This document shows, one piece after another, positions 6,841 to 14,534 of a DNA stretch of 16,146 nt. Numbering within the stretch: the stretch's first letter is position 1; the number at the start of each line of letters is the position of its first letter. Source of the stretch: Desulfomicrobium sp. (lineage in GTDB: Bacteria; Desulfobacterota; Desulfovibrionia; Desulfovibrionales; Desulfomicrobiaceae); assembly GCA_003542385.1 (NCBI GenBank), contig DPKT01000103.1:1-16146 (forward strand). Direction: 5' to 3'. The translations under genes were made by a program, and so were the position numbers. The notes beneath the pieces were generated by a model. That model did not search any database. It saw nothing but the letters and a program-made list of their open reading frames with translations, and was not told where the DNA came from.

Positions 6841-8109
6841 ATGGCTCTCGTACCCCCGCATGGTGGAAAAGGTTTGGTTTGCTGTCTGCTTCAGGGCGCT
6901 GAACTCGCTGCCGAGCAGAAGAAGGCCGAAGGTCTGAAGAAGATCGACATCAGCCCCCGCGCCAAGGGCGACCTGATCATGATGGGCATCGGCGGGTTCA
7001 GCCCGCTGAACGGCTTCATGTCCAAGGCCGATTGGAAGTCCGTTTGTGAAAACTTCACGCTGGCCGACGACACCTTCTGGCCCGTGCCCGTGACCCTGGA
7101 CATGGACGAGGAAGTGAAGGTCGGTGAAGAGATCGCCCTGTTCGACCCCAAGAAGGGCGTGTACATGGCGACCATGAAGGTCACCGAAGTGTACGAAATG
7201 ACCGAAGCCGACAAGAAGTGGGAATGTGAGAAGGTCTACAAGGGCCAGGGCGAAGAGTCCGCTGACGACAAGTTCTGGGAAATCGCCCCGAAGGATCACC
7301 CCGGCGTGCAGATGGTCATGGCTCAGAAGAAGTACAACGTCGCCGGTCCGGTCAAAGTCCTGTCCGAAGGCGACTACCGCGACAGATTCCCCGGCTGCTA
7401 CATGACCCCGGCCGAAGCTCGCAAGACCTTCGAAGAAAAGGGCTGGAGCAAGGTCGCCGCTCTGCAGCTGCGCAACCCCATGCACCGCTCCCACGAGTTC
7501 CTGGCCAAGATCGCCGTGGAAGTCTGTGACGGCGTGTTCATCCACTCCCTGGTCGGCAACCTGAAGCCCGGCGACATCCCGGCCGAAGTGCGCATCAAGT
7601 GCATCGACACCCTCATCGACAAGTACTTCGTGAAGGCCAACGTCGTGCAGGGCGGCTACCCCCTCGACATGCGTTACGCCGGTCCCCGCGAAGGCCTGCT
7701 GCACGCCACCTTCCGCCAGAACTACGGCGTTTCCGACATGCTGATCGGCCGTGACCACGCCGGTGTCGGCGACTTCTACGGCCTGTTCGAAGCCCAGGAA
7801 ATCTTCGACCGCATTCCCAAGAACCTGGGCGCCGGCAAGGATCTGGTCACCCAGCCCATGAAGATCGACTGGACCTTCTACTGCTACAAGTGTGACGGCA
7901 TGGCCTCCCTGCGCACCTGCCCCCACGGCAAGGAAGACCGCGTTGTCCTGTCCGGCACCAAGCTGCGCAAGGCCCTGTCCGAAGGCGCCCCCGTCGCCGA
8001 CCACTTCGGCCGCGACGAAGTCCTGGACATCCTGCGCGAATACTACTCCTCTCTGACCGAGAAGGTCGAGATCAAGATGCAGAGCCACGCTGCTGCGACC
8101 AAGATGTAG
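6841..8109 (+). CDS. sat: Sulfate adenylyltransferase (ATP sulfurylase), dissimilatory
   Basis: This 422-residue cytoplasmic enzyme activates sulfate with ATP to APS and pyrophosphate, the first step of sulfate respiration. The nucleotide-binding signature QLRNPMHRSHE is at 209-219 (H215 and H218 form the HxxH pair). GRDHAGVG is at 303-310 and LSGTKLR at about 370. Cys348, Cys351, Cys360 and His362 (CYKCDGM...TCPH) form the zinc/cobalt site seen in Desulfovibrio-type ATP sulfurylases. Length and the MMGIGGFSPLNGFM segment match the family closely. The start is fixed by AGGAGG at 6826-6831, nine bases before ATG. Codon choice is strongly biased (AAG, GAA, CGC, ATC), as expected for a very abundant protein. 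It is a single-gene unit with its own terminator, preceded by two Rex-like sites. Confidence 0.98.
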   Translation: MALVPPHGGKGLVCCLLQGAELAAEQKKAEGLKKIDISPRAKGDLIMMGIGGFSPLNGFMSKADWKSVCENFTLADDTFWPVPVTLDMDEEVKVGEEIALFDPKKGVYMATMKVTEVYEMTEADKKWECEKVYKGQGEESADDKFWEIAPKDHPGVQMVMAQKKYNVAGPVKVLSEGDYRDRFPGCYMTPAEARKTFEEKGWSKVAALQLRNPMHRSHEFLAKIAVEVCDGVFIHSLVGNLKPGDIPAEVRIKCIDTLIDKYFVKANVVQGGYPLDMRYAGPREGLLHATFRQNYGVSDMLIGRDHAGVGDFYGLFEAQEIFDRIPKNLGAGKDLVTQPMKIDWTFYCYKCDGMASLRTCPHGKEDRVVLSGTKLRKALSEGAPVADHFGRDEVLDILREYYSSLTEKVEIKMQSHAAATKM

Positions 8110-8122
8110 TTTCGATGATCAT

Positions 8123-8156
8123 CGGGAGGCCGGGGGACCCCCCCGCCTCCCGTTTT
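8123..8156 (+). terminator. Intrinsic terminator of sat
   Basis: The arms CGGGAGGC (8123-8130) and GCCTCCCG (8145-8152) pair perfectly, with an inner G-run/C-run helix, and four T residues follow. It starts 13 bp after the sat stop. This separates sat from the aprBA transcript. Confidence 0.8.
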
Positions 8157-8204
8157 GCCATGTGGGGCACGGCTTGAGGCGGTCATGATATGCCGCCGGG
8201 CCGC

Positions 8205-8233
8205 TTGACACGGCATACGCGCTTTGATAAAAG
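8205..8233 (+). promoter_or_regulatory. Candidate aprBA promoter
   Basis: The perfect -35 TTGACA at 8205-8210 is followed after 17 bp by TAAAAG (8228-8233), four of six matches to TATAAT. Transcription would start near 8240, giving a leader of about 70 nt. The -10 lies inside the Rex-like site, so a bound repressor would block RNA polymerase. Confidence 0.6.
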
Positions 8234-8241
8234 ATTCACAA
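8224..8241. promoter_or_regulatory. Rex-like operator of aprBA
   Basis: TTGATAAAAGATTCACAA has a perfect right half TTCACAA (7 of 7) and 5 of 7 in the left half. It is identical to the sat upstream site at 16 of 18 positions and overlaps the candidate -10. The match between two independent promoters of the same pathway is the main support. Confidence 0.6.
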
Positions 8242-8310
8242 GCGAATTGCTTGGGTAATTTTGTTCGGGCCTGTGGCTAAGTAGTTTTTAACTCTTTATT
8301 CGGAGGAATT

Positions 8311-8799
8311 ATGCCAACCTTTGTTGATCCAGCAAAGTGTGATGGATGCAAGGGCGGTGAGAAGACTGCCTGCATGTACATCTGTCCTAACGACCTGATG
8401 ATCCTGGACCCCGTCGAGATGAAGGCTTACAACCAGGAGCCGGCCGCTTGCTGGGAATGTTACTCCTGCGTCAAGATCTGCCCCCAGGGCGCGATCACTG
8501 CCCGCCCCTACGCCGACTTCGCTCCCATGGGTGGCACCTGTATCCCGCTCCGCGGCGCCGAAGACATCATGTGGACCGTCCAGTTCCGCAATGGCGAAGT
8601 GAAGCGCTTCAAGTTCCCCATCCGCACCACCGTTGAAGGTTCCATCAAGCCTTTCGATGGCAAGCCCGAGCCCGGCGATCTGGAAAGCGAACTGCTGTTC
8701 ACCGAGACTGCCCTGGCCGCCCCGAAAGAGGCCCTTGGCAAGAAGATCGAAGTTGGTGAAGCCGACCTGAAGGTCACCTTCAAGTCCGCCGTCGCCTAA
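8311..8799 (+). CDS. aprB: Adenylylsulfate (APS) reductase beta subunit
   Basis: This 162-residue electron-entry subunit of the cytoplasmic APS reductase passes electrons through two [4Fe-4S] clusters to the FAD of AprA. Cluster ligands are visible as C10, C13, C21, C25 (CDGCKGGEKTAC...CP) and C47, C50, C53, C57 (CWECYSCVKICP). The first has the longer loop typical of AprB. The part after about residue 65 is the AprB-specific tail that wraps round the alpha subunit. GGAGG at 8302-8306 sets the start. It is followed by aprA after 39 bp, and codon use is strongly biased as in sat. A single promoter with an overlapping Rex-like site seems to serve both genes. Confidence 0.98.
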   Translation: MPTFVDPAKCDGCKGGEKTACMYICPNDLMILDPVEMKAYNQEPAACWECYSCVKICPQGAITARPYADFAPMGGTCIPLRGAEDIMWTVQFRNGEVKRFKFPIRTTVEGSIKPFDGKPEPGDLESELLFTETALAAPKEALGKKIEVGEADLKVTFKSAVA

Positions 8800-8838
8800 T
8801 TCTGGGCTTTGTAACGCAAGAAATTTCAGGAGGAACAC

Positions 8839-10824
8839 ATGCCTCAGATTCCTGTTAAAGATACGATCAAGGGCCTGGCCCTTGCTGAGCCGGAAGTTGT
8901 TGAACTCGACACCGACATTCTCATGGTCGGTGGTGGTATGGGTAACTGCGGCACGGCTTTCGAAGCCGTTCGCTGGGGCGACCCCCTCGGTGTGAAGATC
9001 CTGCTGGTCGACAAGGCCGCCATCGACCGCGGCGGCGCGGTTGCCCAGGGTCTGTCCGCCATCAACACCTACATCGGCGAAAACCAGTCCGACGACTACG
9101 TCCGCATGGTCCGCACCGACCTCATGGGCCTGGTCCGCGAAGACCTGATCTTCGACCTGGGCCGCCACGTCGACGATTCCGTCCATCTGTTCGAAGAGTG
9201 GGGCCTGCCCTGCTGGATCAAGAAGGACGGCAAGAACCTGGACGGCGCCCAGGCCAAGAAGGAAGGCCTGGCCCTGCGCAAGGGTGACGCCCCTGTCCGT
9301 TCCGGCCGCTGGCAGATCATGATCAACGGTGAGTCCTACAAGGTCATCGTTGCTGAAGCCGCCAAGAACGCCCTGGGTTCCGACCGCTACATCGAACGCC
9401 TGTTCATCGTGAAGCTGCTCCTCGACGCCAAGGTTCCGAACCAGATCGCCGGCGCCGTGGGCTTCTCCGTCCGCGAGAACAAGGTGTACATCATCAAGGC
9501 CAAGACCATGTCCGTGGCCTGCGGCGGCGCCGTCAACGTGTACCGCCCCCGCTCCACCGGTGAAGGCCTCGGCCGCGCCTGGTACCCCGTTTGGAACGCC
9601 GGTTCCACCTACACCATGTGTGCTCAGGTCGGCGCCGAAATGACCATGATGGAAAACCGCTTCGTCCCCGCCCGCTTCAAGGACGGTTACGGCCCGGTCG
9701 GCGCTTGGTTCCTGCTGTTCAAGGCCAAAGCCACCAACGCCAAGGGTGAAGACTACTGCGTCACCAACCGCGCCATGCTGAAGCCCTACGAGGATCGCGG
9801 CTACGCCAAGGGTCACGTCATCCCGACCTGTCTGCGTAACCACATGATGCTGCGCGAAATGCGCGAAGGTCGCGGCCCCATCTACATGGACACCGCCACT
9901 GCCCTGCAGACCACCTTCGCCACCCTGTCCAAGTCCGAGCAGAAGCACCTTGAGTCCGAAGCTTGGGAAGACTTCCTCGACATGTGCGTCGGCCAGGCCA
10001 ACCTGTGGGCCGCCATGAACATCAAGCCCGAAGAACGCGGCTCCGAGATCATGCCCACCGAACCCTACCTGCTCGGCTCCCACTCCGGCTGCTGCGGCAT
10101 CTGGGTTTCCGGCCCGAACGAGCCTTGGGTTCCCGAGGAATACAAGGTCAAGGCCGCCAACGGCAAGGTCTACAACCGCATGACCACGGTCAACGGTCTG
10201 TTCACCTGCGCTGACGGCGTCGGCGCTTCCGGTCACAAGTTCTCCTCCGGTTCGCACGCTGAAGGCCGCATCGTCGGCAAGCAGATGGTGCGCTACTGCG
10301 TGGATCACAAGGACTTCACCCCCACGCTGAACGTCTCCGCCGACCAGCTGAAGAAGGAAATCTATCAGCCCTGGTACACCTACGAGCAGTTCAAGGGCGC
10401 GTCCACCGATCCGGTCGTCAACCCGAACTACATCACCCCGAACAACTTCATGATGCGCCTGATCAAGGCCACCGATGAGTACGGCGGCGGTGTTGCCACC
10501 CTGTACACCACTTCCGACAGACTGCTCGACACCGGCTTCGCCCTGCTCGACATGCTGGAAGAAGATTCCCAGAAGCTGGCCGCCCGTGACCTGCACGAGC
10601 TGCTCCGCTGCTGGGAACAGTACCACAGACTGTGGACCGTCCGTCTGCACATGCAGCACATCCGGTTCCGTCAGGAAAGCCGTTACCCCGGTTTCTACTA
10701 TCGTGCCGACTTCATGGGTCTGGACGATGCCAAGTGGAAGTGCTTTGTTAACTCCAAGTTCAACCCGGCCACTGGTGAAACCGAGATCTTCAAGAGACAC
10801 TACTACCAGATCATCCCTGACTAG
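8839..10824 (+). CDS. aprA: Adenylylsulfate (APS) reductase alpha subunit
   Basis: This 661-residue flavoprotein reduces APS to sulfite and AMP, and its FAD forms a sulfite adduct during the reaction. The FAD-binding start is DILMVGGGMGNCGTA (about 27-40), followed by RGGAVAQGLSAINTYIG, in the fumarate reductase/succinate dehydrogenase-like fold. Further family segments are YRPRSTGEGLGRAWYPVWN, MMENRFVPARFKDGYGPVGA, GSHSGCCGIWVSG and GVGASGHKFSSGSHAEGR. Length matches the family. AGGAGG at 8828-8833 precedes the ATG by five bases. Codon bias is strong. A perfect terminator follows 14 bp after the stop, so aprBA is a closed two-gene unit, with its likely electron donor complex, Qmo, encoded next. 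Confidence 0.99.
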   Translation: MPQIPVKDTIKGLALAEPEVVELDTDILMVGGGMGNCGTAFEAVRWGDPLGVKILLVDKAAIDRGGAVAQGLSAINTYIGENQSDDYVRMVRTDLMGLVREDLIFDLGRHVDDSVHLFEEWGLPCWIKKDGKNLDGAQAKKEGLALRKGDAPVRSGRWQIMINGESYKVIVAEAAKNALGSDRYIERLFIVKLLLDAKVPNQIAGAVGFSVRENKVYIIKAKTMSVACGGAVNVYRPRSTGEGLGRAWYPVWNAGSTYTMCAQVGAEMTMMENRFVPARFKDGYGPVGAWFLLFKAKATNAKGEDYCVTNRAMLKPYEDRGYAKGHVIPTCLRNHMMLREMREGRGPIYMDTATALQTTFATLSKSEQKHLESEAWEDFLDMCVGQANLWAAMNIKPEERGSEIMPTEPYLLGSHSGCCGIWVSGPNEPWVPEEYKVKAANGKVYNRMTTVNGLFTCADGVGASGHKFSSGSHAEGRIVGKQMVRYCVDHKDFTPTLNVSADQLKKEIYQPWYTYEQFKGASTDPVVNPNYITPNNFMMRLIKATDEYGGGVATLYTTSDRLLDTGFALLDMLEEDSQKLAARDLHELLRCWEQYHRLWTVRLHMQHIRFRQESRYPGFYYRADFMGLDDAKWKCFVNSKFNPATGETEIFKRHYYQIIPD

Positions 10825-10838
10825 TTTATGGGCCAAAA

Positions 10839-10867
10839 GGCTGCGGGTCCAACCCGCAGCCTTTTTT
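10839..10867 (+). terminator. Strong intrinsic terminator of aprBA
   Basis: A perfect 10-bp stem, GGCTGCGGGT (10839-10848) with ACCCGCAGCC (10852-10861), has a three-base loop and is followed by six T residues. Four A residues precede it, so weak action on the opposite strand is possible. It implies that qmoABC needs its own promoter or read-through. Confidence 0.93.
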
Positions 10868-10879
10868 CTGTATCAGGAT

Positions 10880-10943
10880 ATAGAATGGTCTATGCATGAT
10901 CTGTAACCTCTGGTAGTTATAGATCATGCTTGGGCCATTCTAT
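10880..10943. repeat. 64-bp imperfect palindrome upstream of qmoA
   Basis: The 28-bp arms 10880-10907 and 10916-10943 match at 24 of 28 positions around an 8-bp centre. Perfect blocks are ATAGAATGG, GCATGATCT and TAAC. The mismatch next to TAAC would be a G-U pair in RNA from the plus strand. Five T residues (10947-10951) lie three bases after it. It could be an operator for a dimeric regulator, an RNA hairpin in the qmo leader or an attenuator. It lies between the aprA terminator and the qmoA ribosome binding site. I found no convincing promoter in this gap. Confidence 0.8.
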
Positions 10944-10986
10944 TCATTTTTATGGCCTTCAACATGTGTGTTCTGGGAGGAATCTA

Positions 10987-12228
10987 ATGGCTAGCAACAG
11001 CATACTTGTCATAGGTGGTGGTTTTGCAGGACTCACCGCCGCCCTTGAGGCCGCAGAGATCGGTCATGAGGTCTTCATCATAGAGAAGACCCCATTTCTG
11101 GGTGGACGCGTTATGCAGCTGAACAAGTATTTTCCGAAGCTCTGCCCACCGTCGTGCGGCCTGGAAATCCAGTATCAGCGAATCAAGAACAACCCCAAAG
11201 TGAAGTTTTTCACCTTGGCTGAAGTCACCAAGGTGGAAGGCGGGGTCGGCAACTACGATGTTACCGTCCGCATCAAGCCGCGCTACGCTGGCCCCAGCAG
11301 TCCCGATCTTTCCGATCTGTGCAGCTCGCTCGACTCGGAAGTGGTCAACGACTTCGAATTTGGACTTGCCACGCGCAAGCCCGTTTACATGGACGCCCCG
11401 TTCGCCTTCCCGCAGCGCTACGTCGTCGACAAGGCCGGGATGAGCGATGCCGACAAGGCCAAGGTCAAGAAGTGCGACTACTTCGACCTGAACGAAGAGG
11501 AAAAGACGGTCACGCTGAACGTCGGTTCCATCGTCATCGCCACGGGCTGGAAGCCGTACGATGTCACCAAGCTGACCAACCTCGGCGCCGGACAGGTCAA
11601 GAACTGCATTTCCAACATGCAGATGGAGCGCCTGGCTTCGCCCTACGGTCCGACCAACGGCAAGATCGTGCGTCCCTCCGACGGCCGCAAGCCCAAGAAA
11701 ATCGCCTTCGTGCAGTGCGCCGGTTCCCGCGACGAGAACCATCTGCACTACTGCTCCTACATCTGCTGCGCAGCATCCCTGAAGCAGGCGCAGTATGTCC
11801 GTGAGCAGTACCCGGACGCCGAAGTCACGATCTTCTACATCGATCTGCGTACTCCTGGCCGTTACGATAATTTTGCCAAGAAGGTGCTGGCCGACGAGAA
11901 GACCTTTGCCGTCAAGGGCAAAGTTGCTGCCGTCGAGCAGGACAAGGCGGGCGACGATGTGTGGGTGACCGTGGAAGACGCGGTGTCCGGCAGCAAGTCC
12001 GTCGAACGTTTCGATCTCGTGGTTCTGGCCACAGGAATGCAGCCCAGCCTGGCCGGCGCTTCCCTGCCCATCGATGTCCCGGTTGACTCCGAAGGGTTCA
12101 TCATCGGCGGGGAGGAAAAGGGAATTTTCGCCGCTGGCTGTGCCAAACAACCTCTGGACGTGATGAAGTCGGCCCAGTCTGCCACCGGGGCAGCGATGAA
12201 AGCGATCCAGACGGTGAGAGGGAGGTAG
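10987..12228 (+). CDS. qmoA: QmoA, HdrA-like flavoprotein of the quinone-interacting complex
   Basis: This 413-residue cytoplasmic FAD subunit of QmoABC links the menaquinone pool to APS reductase. It is homologous to HdrA of heterodisulfide reductase. The dinucleotide-binding start is ILVIGGGFAGLTAALEA (about 6-22), followed by EKTPFLGGRVMQ. A Cys-rich segment FVQCAGSRDENHLHYCSYICC (C244, C256, C260, C261) is HdrA-like, and a second FAD-binding motif (VVLATGMQPS) lies near 350. The classical HdrA ferredoxin insert is absent, as usual for QmoA. I place the start at 10987 because GGGAGG (10975-10980) is six bases upstream; the in-frame ATG at 10930 lies within the palindrome. The qmoB start follows after three bases, and the qmoA stop overlaps the qmoB ribosome binding site. 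Confidence 0.97.
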   Translation: MASNSILVIGGGFAGLTAALEAAEIGHEVFIIEKTPFLGGRVMQLNKYFPKLCPPSCGLEIQYQRIKNNPKVKFFTLAEVTKVEGGVGNYDVTVRIKPRYAGPSSPDLSDLCSSLDSEVVNDFEFGLATRKPVYMDAPFAFPQRYVVDKAGMSDADKAKVKKCDYFDLNEEEKTVTLNVGSIVIATGWKPYDVTKLTNLGAGQVKNCISNMQMERLASPYGPTNGKIVRPSDGRKPKKIAFVQCAGSRDENHLHYCSYICCAASLKQAQYVREQYPDAEVTIFYIDLRTPGRYDNFAKKVLADEKTFAVKGKVAAVEQDKAGDDVWVTVEDAVSGSKSVERFDLVVLATGMQPSLAGASLPIDVPVDSEGFIIGGEEKGIFAAGCAKQPLDVMKSAQSATGAAMKAIQTVRGR

Positions 12229-12231
12229 GAC

Positions 12232-14523
12232 ATGGCCGACAAGATTGGTGTATACTTTGACGAATCGAGCCTTGGCGGAGTGCTGGACATCCAGAAGCTC
12301 TGCGAAGGCGTGCAGAAGAAATGGAGCGATCTCTGTCCGGTGGTCAAGACCCATCCCCGCCTGGCGAGCGACGAAGGCCGCTTGATGATCCAGAAGGACA
12401 TCGACGCCGGACTGATCGAAGCCGTCTGCATCTGCGGCACGTCGCCGCGCGTCGAGTGGGACTTCTACAAGTTCGGCGAGGGCGTCCTGGTCGAGCGCGT
12501 CAACCTGCGCGAGCAGTGCGTGCTCTGCTACTCCGACCCCAGCGGCGAGAAGGTCCTGCCCGGACAGACGCCTGAGCTGCTGCACAAGATGGCCAACGAC
12601 TATGTGAACATGGGCGTGGTCAAGCTGCAGAAGGCCAACATCCCCGCCGGGGACTCGGTCGAGGTCGTCAAGCGCGTACTGGTCATCGGCGGCGGCTGGG
12701 CCGGCCTGACCGCGGCCAAGAACGTGGCCGCAGTCGGCTACGACGTCACGCTGGTTGAAAAGAAGGATGTGCTGGGCGGCGCCGCCGCGACCATGTACAA
12801 GACCATCCCCCTTTCCTACCCCTACGACGCGGCTCACCCCACGGGAGTGGAGAAGAAGATCGCCGAAGTGACCGGCAACGACAAGATCGAAGTCCTGCTC
12901 TCGAGCGAAGTCGTGAGCATCGCCGGCGCCCCGGGCAACTACGAGGCCACGGTGTCCGTCGGCGGCGAAGAGCGCGTCATTCCGTGCGGTTCCGTGGTCC
13001 TGGCCACTGGCTGGGTCCCGCAGGATACGGCTGTGCTGAAGCCCCTGGGCTACGGCAAGCTGAAGAACGTCGTGACCTCGCGCGAATTCGAGGCCATGGC
13101 CAAGGCCGGAGCCATCGTGCGCAAGAGCGACGGCGCCAAGCCCCAGAAGGTCATGTTCCTGCTCGGCGTCGGCGACAAGCTCGTCCCGCAGGAGGCCAAG
13201 GAGACCGAAGCCAAGGCTGCGGCCCTGGCCGCGGCTGCCAACAAGGAAGCCGACGACGCTCCCAAGACCAACTTCAGCAAGCAGGACACCTGCAAGCACC
13301 TCTACTACAGCTCCGAGCTGACCTCCATCACGGCCCTCAAGCAGGCCAACTACGTGCGCGAGTTCATTCCCGGCGGCGTGGGCATGGTCGTCTACGAGCA
13401 CATGATGGTGCCCGGCATCAACGAGCTCTACTACAAGGCCGCCCAGAACGACCCGAGCGTCATGATGACCAAGGGCGTCATCAGCGACGTGCGTGACGGC
13501 GGCGACGGCGACATCGTCGTGGTCCTGGAGGATACGCTGCTGGGCTCCAAGATCGAGGTCGAGGTGGACATGCTCGTCCTGCCCACGGCCCTGGTGCCGA
13601 CCACGGCCCTGGACCCGATCCTCAAGCTGAAATACCGCCAGGGTCCGGCCATGCCCGATCTGGAGCTCTTCAGCGGCTACGCCGACTCCAACTACATCTG
13701 CTTCCCGTACGAAACCCGCCGCACCGGCATCTATGCCGCCGGCACCGTGCGCCAGCCCATGACCCTGTCCACGACCGAGACCGACGCGGCCGGCGCGGCC
13801 CTCAAGGCCATCCAGTGCCTCGAGTCCGCCAACCGCGGCATGGCCGTCCATCCCCGCTCGGGCGACCTGTCCTACCCCAGGTTCAACCTCGTGCGCTGCA
13901 CGCAGTGCAAGCGCTGCACCGAGGAATGCCCCTTCGGCGCCCTGGACGAGGATGAGAAGGGCAACCCGATGCCCAACACCTCGCGCTGCCGCCGCTGCGG
14001 CACGTGCATGGGCGCCTGCCCGGAACGCGTCATCTTCTTCGACAACTACAACGTCGACCAGATCGGTTCCGCCATCAAGCAGGTCGAAGTGCCTGACGAT
14101 ATGGCCGTGGGCGGTCCGCGCATGCTCATCCTGGCCTGCGAGAACGACGCCTACCCGGCCCTCGACATGGCCGCCCTGCGCGGCAAGAAGTGGAGTCCGT
14201 ACGTCCGCATCGTCCCGGTCCGCTGTCTCGGCTCCGTGAACACCATCTGGATCGCCGACGCCATGTCCAAGGGAACGGACGGATGTCTGCTTCTGGGTTG
14301 CAAGTACGGCGAAGACTACCAGTGCCACTTCGTCAAGGGTTCCGAGCTGTGCAACCGCCGCATGGCCAACATCGGCGAGACCCTGGGCAAACTCGGCATC
14401 GAAACCGAACGGGTGCAGCAGATGCAGGTGGCCATCGATGAATACGACAAGGTGCCCGGCATGATCGACGAGTTCGTCGATGCGATCACCAAGCTCGGCC
14501 CCAACCCGTTCAAGGGATACTAG
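12232..14523 (+). CDS. qmoB: QmoB, HdrA/MvhD-like iron-sulfur flavoprotein
   Basis: This 763-residue subunit of QmoABC combines an HdrA-like flavoprotein with a hydrogenase delta-subunit (MvhD)-like C-terminus. An N-terminal domain (1-140) precedes the FAD motif RVLVIGGGWAGLTAAKN (148-164). Two [4Fe-4S] ferredoxin motifs follow: C556, C559, C562, C566 (CTQCKRCTEECP) and C586, C589, C592, C596 (CRRCGTCMGACP). The MvhD-like domain (about 610-763) has LACENDA, VRCLGSV and GCLLLGCKYGEDYQCHF. Residues 324-343 form an Ala/Lys/Glu-rich low-complexity stretch at the place where HdrA and QmoA have a Cys-rich segment. The start is set by GGGAGG overlapping the qmoA stop. The protein probably contacts AprBA (family knowledge). 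The qmoC start follows 11 bp after the stop. Confidence 0.97.
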   Translation: MADKIGVYFDESSLGGVLDIQKLCEGVQKKWSDLCPVVKTHPRLASDEGRLMIQKDIDAGLIEAVCICGTSPRVEWDFYKFGEGVLVERVNLREQCVLCYSDPSGEKVLPGQTPELLHKMANDYVNMGVVKLQKANIPAGDSVEVVKRVLVIGGGWAGLTAAKNVAAVGYDVTLVEKKDVLGGAAATMYKTIPLSYPYDAAHPTGVEKKIAEVTGNDKIEVLLSSEVVSIAGAPGNYEATVSVGGEERVIPCGSVVLATGWVPQDTAVLKPLGYGKLKNVVTSREFEAMAKAGAIVRKSDGAKPQKVMFLLGVGDKLVPQEAKETEAKAAALAAAANKEADDAPKTNFSKQDTCKHLYYSSELTSITALKQANYVREFIPGGVGMVVYEHMMVPGINELYYKAAQNDPSVMMTKGVISDVRDGGDGDIVVVLEDTLLGSKIEVEVDMLVLPTALVPTTALDPILKLKYRQGPAMPDLELFSGYADSNYICFPYETRRTGIYAAGTVRQPMTLSTTETDAAGAALKAIQCLESANRGMAVHPRSGDLSYPRFNLVRCTQCKRCTEECPFGALDEDEKGNPMPNTSRCRRCGTCMGACPERVIFFDNYNVDQIGSAIKQVEVPDDMAVGGPRMLILACENDAYPALDMAALRGKKWSPYVRIVPVRCLGSVNTIWIADAMSKGTDGCLLLGCKYGEDYQCHFVKGSELCNRRMANIGETLGKLGIETERVQQMQVAIDEYDKVPGMIDEFVDAITKLGPNPFKGY

Positions 14524-14534
14524 GAGGAGCATGT

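Noticed and set aside
6583..8088. Minus-strand open frame opposite sat that continues into the divergent control region
   Set aside because: The protein is a shadow without domain support, and sat on the plus strand is certain.
8178..8197. Small hairpin in the sat-aprB gap (GGCGG/CCGCC arms)
   Set aside because: The stem is short with a bulge, there is no T-run, and it lies upstream of the apr promoter. It is probably chance.
8296..10836. Minus-strand open frame of 846 codons opposite aprBA
   Set aside because: It is a shadow of highly biased aprBA codons. It spans the aprB-aprA gap by chance and has low-complexity composition.
10930..10986. Upstream in-frame ATG that would lengthen QmoA by 19 residues
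   Set aside because: It lies in the palindrome without a ribosome binding site, while ATG 10987 has GGGAGG at the right distance and starts just before the FAD motif.
10984..14532. Minus-strand open frame of 1,182 codons across qmoA and qmoB
   Set aside because: It arises because TTA, CTA and TCA are rare in the biased codons of qmoAB. It shows no domain, start signal or promoter.
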